Assembly (NCBI GenBank): GCA_003245625.1
Contig: QKCT01000010.1
Location: 1 to 46,344, forward strand
Length of the DNA stretch: 46,344 bases
Direction of reading: 5' to 3'
DNA from: Bacillota bacterium
GTDB lineage: Bacteria; Bacillota_I; Bacilli_A; Izemoplasmatales; Hujiaoplasmataceae
Positions 40,779 to 46,344 of the stretch are shown here, one piece after another. Below the pieces are notes generated by a model. The model did not search any database, was not told the origin of the DNA, and worked only from the letters and a program-made list of their open reading frames with translations. The first letter of the stretch is position 1. Each line of letters starts with the position of its first letter. The position numbers and the translations under genes were made by a program.

Positions 40779-43415
40779 ATGAAATACAAAACAGGTAATG
40801 AAATCCGCAACACATGGTTAAATTTCTTTAAAGACAAAGGTCATTTGGTCGAAGAAGGAGCTTCTTTGATTCCAAACGATGACCCGACTTTGTTATGGAT
40901 GAACTCCGGTGTCGCGGCATTAAAAAAATACTTTGACGGACGAATTGTTCCAAAGAATCCGCGGATTGTCAATGTTCAAAAATGTATTCGTACAAACGAT
41001 ATTGAAAACGTAGGGCATACGGCTAGACATCATACATTTTTTGAAATGCTTGGGAATTTCTCGATTGGCGACTATTTCCGTGAAGAAGCTTTGGAATTTG
41101 CTTATGAGATTTTGACCAGTGAAAAATACTTTGGTTTTCCTATGGATAAACTATATTTTACCGTTTATCCACTCGATAATGATTCGTTTGAAAAATGGAA
41201 AAGTCTTGGAGTTCCAGAAGAGCGTATCCTTAAAACCGATGACCAAAATTTCTGGGAAATTGGGGAGGGTCCTTGTGGTCCTTGTACGGAAGTCTTTTAT
41301 GATAGAGGACCGGACTTCGGTGATTTTGGTGTGGACTCGATTCGCAAAGATATCGAAAATGATCGCTATGTAGAAATATGGAACATCGTATTTTCCCAAT
41401 ATAACGCAACCAAAGGATTAAAACGAGAAGATTATCCTGAATTACCAAATAAAAATATTGATACCGGAGCTGGGCTAGAACGGTTTGCTTCTGTGATTCA
41501 AGGAGCGAAAACCAATTACGAAACCGACCTTTTCATGCCAATTATTCATAAAATTGAAGAGATTAGTGGTATGACCTATGAAGGACAAATCGAATTCAAA
41601 GTCATCGCCGATCATATTCGTACTGTAACCATGGCTGTCGCAGATGGTGCGATGATGTCGAATGAAGGACGCGGTTATGTATTGCGTCGATTATTGCGTC
41701 GCGCAGTCAAACATGGAAAACAACTGAAAATTGACCGTCCATTCTTAGCAGAATTGGTCGATGTCGTTTGTGATATGATGAAAGCTTTTTATCCATATGT
41801 TATCGATAAAAAGAAAATCATTAAAAAGATTATCGTTGCGGAAGAAAACAAATTCTTGGAAACCTTACTGGCTGGGGAGAAGAAGTTTTTTGAAATCGCC
41901 CACAACACCGATGGAAACCAAATCAATGGTGCAGATGCATTTTTGTTATATGATACCTATGGTTTCCCATTGGAACTCACTATGGAATATGCAGAAGAAA
42001 TTGGAAAAACAGTGGATTCTGAAGGGTTCGCATCCGAAATGGAACAACAAAAAGAACGCGCTCGTGCCGCTCGTGGAGACATTCAATCCATGGCTTCTCA
42101 AAATCAGGAATATTTGGATTTTGACAAAAAGAGCGAATTTGTCGGCTATGAAACCTTGATTGAAACAACCAAAATCATCAAAGTTTTTAAAGATGGATTG
42201 GTATTGCGCAAGACTCCATTCTATGCAACTTCTGGTGGACAAGTCGCAGATACTGGACGAATCTTTAACGATGATTTTGTCTTGCATGTCACAGACGTTG
42301 AGAAACTACCAAACGGACAATTCTTGCATCATATTGAAGAAGAAATCAGTCTGGATTTTGAAGGAGAAAAAGTAACCGCTGCAGTCGATGAAACAAAACG
42401 TCACCTAACCGAATACAATCACTCCGCAACCCATTTAATGTTCTTTGCGTTGCGACAAGTCTTAGGAGATCATGTGTCCCAACAAGGATCTTTTGTTAAT
42501 GCTGAAGGACTTCGTTTCGACTTTAATCATTATGAACCAATTTCAGATGAACAAATCTTAACCGTTGAAAAGATGGTCAAAGAAATGATTCATGATTCCT
42601 ATCAAGCACATACGAGAATCGTCTCTGTTGATGAAGCGAAGGCTGCTGGTGCTATCGCAGAATTTGGTGAAAAATACGAAGATAAAGTGCGAATGATCGA
42701 CTTGAAATATACATTGGACCTTTGTGGAGGAACACATGTAAAAGATATCAAAGACATTCAAAATTTTGCAATCAAAAGCGTATCCTCGATTGGCTCTGGG
42801 ATTTATCGTATCGAAGGAGTCACAAATAAAGCAGTTATGGTATTATCCGATTCCTTAGAAGGAATCAATTCCGATATCGACAATTTGATGGAAAAAGCGA
42901 AGAAAATTCTCGTACAAGCAAAATCCGAAGAAATGGATTTATCATTTGAGTTTGACCGCAATATTCCAAAATTAGGAAGTTACCAAGATGTATTGAATAA
43001 ACGTTCCTTATTGCATCAAGCACAAGCAAAAGTCAAGGAATTGGAGAAAGCATTCCATAAGGCTCAAGATGAAAAAGCATTGAATTCAGTAAGTGACTTC
43101 AGTGAATTCACCTACCAAGATAAAATCATTGCTAAAGTCGAAGGCATCGTTGGTAATGCGTTGAAACAATTAGCCGATGATTTGGCAGGTCGCCAGGGCA
43201 TATCATTTGTCTTATTGGCTAGCGTATCCGATGACAAAGTAATCTTTGTTGCGAAATCGAACGATGCTTCCATTCACGCTGGTAAGATGGTCAAAGAAGC
43301 TGCTATTATCACCGATGGTAATGGAGGCGGACGGCCTGACTTTGCACAAGCAGGTGGAAAGAATCCTGAGAAAGTCGATGAAGCACTTGACTATATCAAA
43401 GGATTGGTTTTATGA
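40779..43415 (+). CDS. alaS: Alanyl-tRNA synthetase
   Basis: Charges tRNA-Ala and edits mischarged Ser/Gly. It is 878 residues with all domains: the class II core (IRNTWLNFFKDKGH, HHTFFEMLGNFSIGDYF), the tRNA-recognition helical region, the editing domain with NHSATHLM (H-x-x-x-H) and CGGTHV metal ligands, and the C-terminal DHHA1-type domain ending GGGRPDFAQAGG. GGGAGG precedes the ATG. It sits under T-box control and its stop overlaps the ruvX start. Confidence 0.97.
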   Translation: MKYKTGNEIRNTWLNFFKDKGHLVEEGASLIPNDDPTLLWMNSGVAALKKYFDGRIVPKNPRIVNVQKCIRTNDIENVGHTARHHTFFEMLGNFSIGDYFREEALEFAYEILTSEKYFGFPMDKLYFTVYPLDNDSFEKWKSLGVPEERILKTDDQNFWEIGEGPCGPCTEVFYDRGPDFGDFGVDSIRKDIENDRYVEIWNIVFSQYNATKGLKREDYPELPNKNIDTGAGLERFASVIQGAKTNYETDLFMPIIHKIEEISGMTYEGQIEFKVIADHIRTVTMAVADGAMMSNEGRGYVLRRLLRRAVKHGKQLKIDRPFLAELVDVVCDMMKAFYPYVIDKKKIIKKIIVAEENKFLETLLAGEKKFFEIAHNTDGNQINGADAFLLYDTYGFPLELTMEYAEEIGKTVDSEGFASEMEQQKERARAARGDIQSMASQNQEYLDFDKKSEFVGYETLIETTKIIKVFKDGLVLRKTPFYATSGGQVADTGRIFNDDFVLHVTDVEKLPNGQFLHHIEEEISLDFEGEKVTAAVDETKRHLTEYNHSATHLMFFALRQVLGDHVSQQGSFVNAEGLRFDFNHYEPISDEQILTVEKMVKEMIHDSYQAHTRIVSVDEAKAAGAIAEFGEKYEDKVRMIDLKYTLDLCGGTHVKDIKDIQNFAIKSVSSIGSGIYRIEGVTNKAVMVLSDSLEGINSDIDNLMEKAKKILVQAKSEEMDLSFEFDRNIPKLGSYQDVLNKRSLLHQAQAKVKELEKAFHKAQDEKALNSVSDFSEFTYQDKIIAKVEGIVGNALKQLADDLAGRQGISFVLLASVSDDKVIFVAKSNDASIHAGKMVKEAAIITDGNGGGRPDFAQAGGKNPEKVDEALDYIKGLVL

Positions 43416-43831
43416 AACGCGTAATTGGATTAGACTTAGGCGATAAAACTCTCGGGATTGCATCCAGCGATCTCAGTCAAATGATTGCGAATGTCTATTC
43501 AACAATCCGTTTTGAACAAAATGATTTTGACTCAGCCATGTCTCAATTAAAAAAAGTCGTATCCGAATTAGAACCGGAAAAGATTATTTTGGGACTACCA
43601 AAGAACATGGATGGCAGTATTGGCTTTCAAGCCCAAAAAGCGTTGGATTTTAAAGCCAAAATTGAGTCCGAAATCGGCTTAGAGGTTGTCTTGATTGATG
43701 AACGACTTACCTCTAAAATGGCAGAAAGCATCATGCTGCAAGCGGATCTTTCCAGAAAAAAACGAAAAACCAAAGTGGACACACTCGCTGCCACTTTGAT
43801 CTTACAAACATATTTAGATAGGAGACCATAA
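43412..43831 (+). CDS. ruvX: RuvX/YqgF Holliday-junction-resolvase-like protein
   Basis: A 139-residue RNase H-fold protein. Acidic active-site residues lie in GLDLGDKTLGIA, in LIDERLTS and in KVDTLAATLILQTYL. YqgF family members act in 16S rRNA 5'-end maturation in E. coli and as possible junction resolvases. The ATG overlaps the alaS stop as ATGA. In Bacillus the small yrzL (ireB) gene lies between alaS and this gene; here it is missing. Confidence 0.92.
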   Translation: MKRVIGLDLGDKTLGIASSDLSQMIANVYSTIRFEQNDFDSAMSQLKKVVSELEPEKIILGLPKNMDGSIGFQAQKALDFKAKIESEIGLEVVLIDERLTSKMAESIMLQADLSRKKRKTKVDTLAATLILQTYLDRRP

Positions 43832-43834
43832 ACC

Positions 43835-44143
43835 ATGGAAGAAGAAATTTTATACGTCATAGACGAAGAAGGAAATGAGCTAGAAGCCGTTATCGTAATG
43901 ACATTTGACTCAGAAGAATTTGAAAAATCATACGTTGTTTATCGTATGAAAGATGATGAAAGCGGAGAATACTTCGCAGCTAGCTTCAATCCGGATGACG
44001 GAGATGAAGGGCAATTAAATCCGATTGAGACCGATGAAGAATGGGATTTTGTGGAAGAAGTTCTTGAAAGTTTCTTGGAAGACCAAGAAGAGGAAGAAGA
44101 ACACGATCACGACCATGATCACGACCACGACCATGATCATTAA
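43835..44143 (+). CDS. DUF1292 (YrzB-like) protein with His-Asp tail
   Basis: A 102-residue acidic protein. The first 80 residues match DUF1292/YrzB (IYVIDEEGNELEAVIVMTFDSEEFEKSYVVY), whose function is unknown. The C-terminus ends in five Glu (85-89) and then alternating His-Asp (six H-D pairs plus a last His, residues 90-102). Such a run could bind divalent metals. It lies 3 nt after ruvX and its TAA shares a base with the trmR ATG. Its place in the operon equals Bacillus yrzB. Confidence 0.88.
   Translation: MEEEILYVIDEEGNELEAVIVMTFDSEEFEKSYVVYRMKDDESGEYFAASFNPDDGDEGQLNPIETDEEWDFVEEVLESFLEDQEEEEEHDHDHDHDHDHDH
44102..44140 (+). repeat. CAY-GAY codon repeat encoding the His-Asp tail
   Basis: Thirteen codons alternating CAC/CAT and GAC/GAT. 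Both codons vary at the third base, which suggests selection on the peptide rather than a recent slippage run. A short coding repeat. Confidence 0.8.
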
Positions 44144-44766
44144 TGAATGACTATTTCGCTCAAAAAAACAAACCAAAAACAACTCAAGTAATCGATGAAA
44201 TCCTTGCTTTGGCAAAAGAACTTGGTACACCAATCATTCAAGAAGATGCAATTCACTTCATGATTCAGTTGATCAAGATTGCCAAAGCAAAAAGGGTTTT
44301 AGAGATTGGTACTGCAATCGGATATTCGGCGATTATGATCGCCAGTTTTACTCCTGCAACTGTTCTAACTTTGGAACGAGATTCCCAAAGTGTGGCACTT
44401 GCGAAAGAACACATTAAGAAAGCAAACTTAGATTCTCGCATCCAAGTAATTGAAACCGATGCGAACGAATATACACCGACAGAAGAGGAACCGTTTGATC
44501 TTCTCTTCATTGATGCGGCAAAGGCGTCTTACGAACGTTTTTTTGAGCGTTTTTCGCCGTTTGTCAAACCCGGAGGAATCATTGTTGCGGATAATCTGTT
44601 ATTCCACGGATTGGTGGAGCATCCCGAAGATGCTCACACCAAAGGGACAAAATCATTGGTTCGCAAAATCGATGACTTCAATGATTATCTGACTTCAAAA
44701 GATGGCTTTGATACCTATCTCTATGCAATCGGGGACGGACTATCCATTTCTATCAAAAAGGAGTAA
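44143..44766 (+). CDS. trmR: tRNA 5-hydroxyuridine methyltransferase (TrmR/YrrM-like)
   Basis: A class I SAM-dependent O-methyltransferase of 207 residues. RVLEIGTAIGYSAIMIA is the SAM-binding loop, FDLLFIDAAKASYERFF gives the acidic metal/catalytic region and GGIIVADNLLFHG the next strand. It resembles catechol-type O-methyltransferases, but the gene order (after DUF1292, before two U32 genes) equals Bacillus yrrM, whose product TrmR methylates ho5U34 to mo5U34 in tRNA. The ATG shares one base with the previous stop and no ribosome site is seen (the region encodes the His-Asp tail), so translation must be coupled. Confidence 0.85.
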   Translation: MNDYFAQKNKPKTTQVIDEILALAKELGTPIIQEDAIHFMIQLIKIAKAKRVLEIGTAIGYSAIMIASFTPATVLTLERDSQSVALAKEHIKKANLDSRIQVIETDANEYTPTEEEPFDLLFIDAAKASYERFFERFSPFVKPGGIIVADNLLFHGLVEHPEDAHTKGTKSLVRKIDDFNDYLTSKDGFDTYLYAIGDGLSISIKKE

Positions 44767-44769
44767 CCC

Positions 44770-45651
44770 ATGCAACTTGTCGCAAGACTCAAAACGAAAT
44801 GTGAGATTGAGACCTTCCATCAACTTGGTGTTGATGTTTTAAGTCTGGACACAATCTTTTCCATCCATAAACTCACCTATTATCACCCTTGCGATATTGA
44901 AGCAGTGATTGCTCTTGCCAAACCAAAAGGACTGAAATTATATTTAAATGTCAATCAAATGATGCATGAAAAAGATCTTTCTTCTTTGCGTTTGTTTTTG
45001 AGAGAAGTCAAAGCAATGGAAATCGATGGGATTGTGATTAACGACTTAACTGTATTTGTGATTGCCAAAGAACTAGGGATCGAAAACAAAATCATTTATC
45101 AACCTGGCACAATGAATACCGATTCTTTTTCCATCGAATATTTTCAAATTCATCCCATCAAAGGGATTACCTTATCGAGAGAGATAACCTTACAGGAAAT
45201 CCAGACGGTTTCGATGAATCTCAATCATCTGGAACTTTCCTTGATTGGTCATGGATATTTGGATATGTTCTATTCCAAACGAAAGCTGTTGACTAATTAT
45301 TTCAAGCATGCAGGATTGATTGGGAAAGTCAAATTAAATAAACATCAGTTTCGTTTGAGCGAAGAAATGCGTAAAGAGGATTTCTATCCAATTGTAGAAG
45401 ATGAATTTGGTACACATATTTTCCGCTCTCACAAATTGATTTCAATACAAGAATTAAACGTATTAGAACCACTTCTTTCTGATTTCTTTTTGGAACGCTT
45501 GTTTTTGGAGGATGAAGAGTATTATGATTCGATTCGGTTATACAAAGGAAAAATGACAGAAGCAGAATTCCTTCAAAGATACCAAAACTATGAATCCGGT
45601 TTTTATTATCAACCAACTGAATTGATTAAGGGTGATAATGATGAGAGTTGA
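44770..45651 (+). CDS. trhP1: Peptidase U32-family protein, TrhP1/YrrN-like
   Basis: A 293-residue U32 protein, shorter than the iron-sulfur U32 members and lacking their cysteine motif; its fold-defining pieces are VLSLDTIFSIHKLTYY and IIYQPGTMNTDSFSIEYF. In Bacillus the yrrN-yrrO pair (TrhP1/TrhP2) performs tRNA U34 hydroxylation to ho5U, which uses prephenate. This gene matches YrrN in position and size. AAGGAGTAACCC precedes the ATG. It overlaps the next U32 gene. Confidence 0.8.
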   Translation: MQLVARLKTKCEIETFHQLGVDVLSLDTIFSIHKLTYYHPCDIEAVIALAKPKGLKLYLNVNQMMHEKDLSSLRLFLREVKAMEIDGIVINDLTVFVIAKELGIENKIIYQPGTMNTDSFSIEYFQIHPIKGITLSREITLQEIQTVSMNLNHLELSLIGHGYLDMFYSKRKLLTNYFKHAGLIGKVKLNKHQFRLSEEMRKEDFYPIVEDEFGTHIFRSHKLISIQELNVLEPLLSDFFLERLFLEDEEYYDSIRLYKGKMTEAEFLQRYQNYESGFYYQPTELIKGDNDES

Positions 45652-46344
45652 ATTATTGGCTCCAGCCGGAAATCTGGAAAAAGCAAAAGTTGCACTTCTT
45701 TACGGTGCTGACGCCGTCTATGTCGGCGGAGTGCGCTTCTCATTACGCGCTAGAGCATCCAATTTCTCATTAGAGATGTTGGAAGAATTGGTCGAGTTCG
45801 CACATGCAAGAAACAAAAAAGTGTATGTAACGATGAATATCGTGGTACACGATGAAGATTTGGTTGGATTGGATGATTATTTGCTGGCACTGGATCGAAT
45901 CAAAGTGGATGCTATCATCTGTACGAGTTTTGCAATCATCGAACGGGCAAAGCAAATCACCGACTTAGAGATCCACTTATCCACTCAATTTTCATTAACA
46001 AACTCTGTTTTAGCAGATTATTTCTATGATCAAGGAATCCAAAGAGTCGTCTTGGGAAGAGAATTGACTTTAGAGGAAATCCGCGAAGTTCAAACAAACA
46101 CAAAAGCCGATCTTGAAGTGTTTATTCACGGAGGGATGTGTGTTTCCTATTCCGGTCGTTGTACGCTATCCAATTATATGGTGGGTAGAGATGCAAATCG
46201 AGGCGGATGTGCACATAGCTGTCGTTGGCTGTATGATTTGTACGACGGGAACGATAAACTATCACATGACCATGATTTCCAAATGTCATCTAGAGATTTG
46301 GAAGCAATCGAATTCATTCCTAGCTTAATCGATATTGGCGTAGC
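45641..46344 (+). CDS. trhP2: Peptidase U32-family protein, TrhP2/YrrO-like (3' end beyond window)
   Basis: The frame is open from the ATG at 45641 to the window edge (234 codons). VELLAPAGNLEKAKVALLYGADAVYVGG is the U32 start. The signature EVFIHGGMCVSYSGRC and then GGCAHSCRW supply four Cys for the expected [4Fe-4S] cluster; the usual Ala/Ser in the G-[AS]-M-C part is Gly here. AAGGGTG lies six bases before the ATG; a second ATG at 45638 is possible. It overlaps the upstream U32 gene by 11 nt. The role by context is ho5U34 formation with TrhP1. Confidence 0.85.
   Translation, partial: MRVELLAPAGNLEKAKVALLYGADAVYVGGVRFSLRARASNFSLEMLEELVEFAHARNKKVYVTMNIVVHDEDLVGLDDYLLALDRIKVDAIICTSFAIIERAKQITDLEIHLSTQFSLTNSVLADYFYDQGIQRVVLGRELTLEEIREVQTNTKADLEVFIHGGMCVSYSGRCTLSNYMVGRDANRGGCAHSCRWLYDLYDGNDKLSHDHDFQMSSRDLEAIEFIPSLIDIGV

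Noticed and set aside
44102-44140. CAY-GAY repeat considered as a CRISPR-like or microsatellite tract
   Set aside because: It is in frame within DUF1292, encodes alternating His-Asp, and its third-position variation shows a coding origin; there are no spacers.
1-46344. UGA-as-tryptophan genetic code, suspected from the Mollicutes-like gene content
   Set aside because: TGA ends several full-length genes at the family's normal C-terminus and Trp is encoded by TGG throughout, so the standard bacterial code applies.

Overview
The window is 46 kb of AT-rich, gene-dense bacterial chromosome with short intergenic gaps, strong AGGAGG-type ribosome sites, sigma-A-like promoters, two T-box leaders and many U-tailed hairpin terminators. 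This points to a low-GC Gram-positive lineage (Bacillota/Mycoplasmatota). TGA is used as a stop (for example the rluA-family, potC, recD2-upstream and ABC genes) and TGG as Trp, so the Mycoplasma genetic code does not apply. Archaeal-type AspRS and ProRS, a PotA with a long insertion, and a RecD2-AlaS-RuvX operon lacking ireB and mltG would fit a deep Mollicutes-like or Erysipelotrichia-like relative (an Izemoplasmatales/Acholeplasma-type organism is one guess). That placement is inference; no 16S rRNA or tRNA gene is present.

Layout, 0-11 kb: the tail of an MscS channel gene; a leftward operon of a stand-alone B12-binding-like protein and a MacB-type ABC exporter; then rightward aspS, an RluA-family pseudouridine synthase, galE-galT (Leloir genes without galK) and proS. 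A leftward two-subunit class I fumarase and a DegV-family fatty-acid-binding protein follow.

11-25 kb: the potABCD polyamine importer operon; a MarR regulator with an asymmetric heterodimeric multidrug ABC exporter; then rimO, a DUF368 undecaprenyl-phosphate translocase homologue, an M20 amidohydrolase and a metal-dependent amidohydrolase in one run, facing a leftward inorganic pyrophosphatase.

25-37 kb: a small membrane-anchored EIIB-like protein that has lost its phospho-cysteine sits directly upstream of HPr (ptsH). Then come an MFS permease, leftward pepF and T-box-controlled trpS, spx with an extra cysteine-rich tail, gap, a VTT/DedA-type membrane protein, a large repeat-containing SPFH protein, and a PadR-HAAS-DUF4097 envelope module with a triple operator-like repeat at its promoter.

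37-46 kb: an M24 aminopeptidase, recD2, and a T-box-controlled alaS-ruvX-DUF1292-trmR-trhP1-trhP2 run that matches the Bacillus yrrC-alaS-yrrK-yrzB-yrrM-yrrN-yrrO order and would build mo5U34 in tRNA. The last gene is cut by the window edge.

No CRISPR array, insertion sequence, prophage, rRNA or tRNA was seen; most of the window is housekeeping. The most unusual items are the EIIB pseudoenzyme next to HPr, the B12-domain/ABC exporter operon, the SPFH protein with four internal repeats, and the DUF1292 protein with a His-Asp tail.
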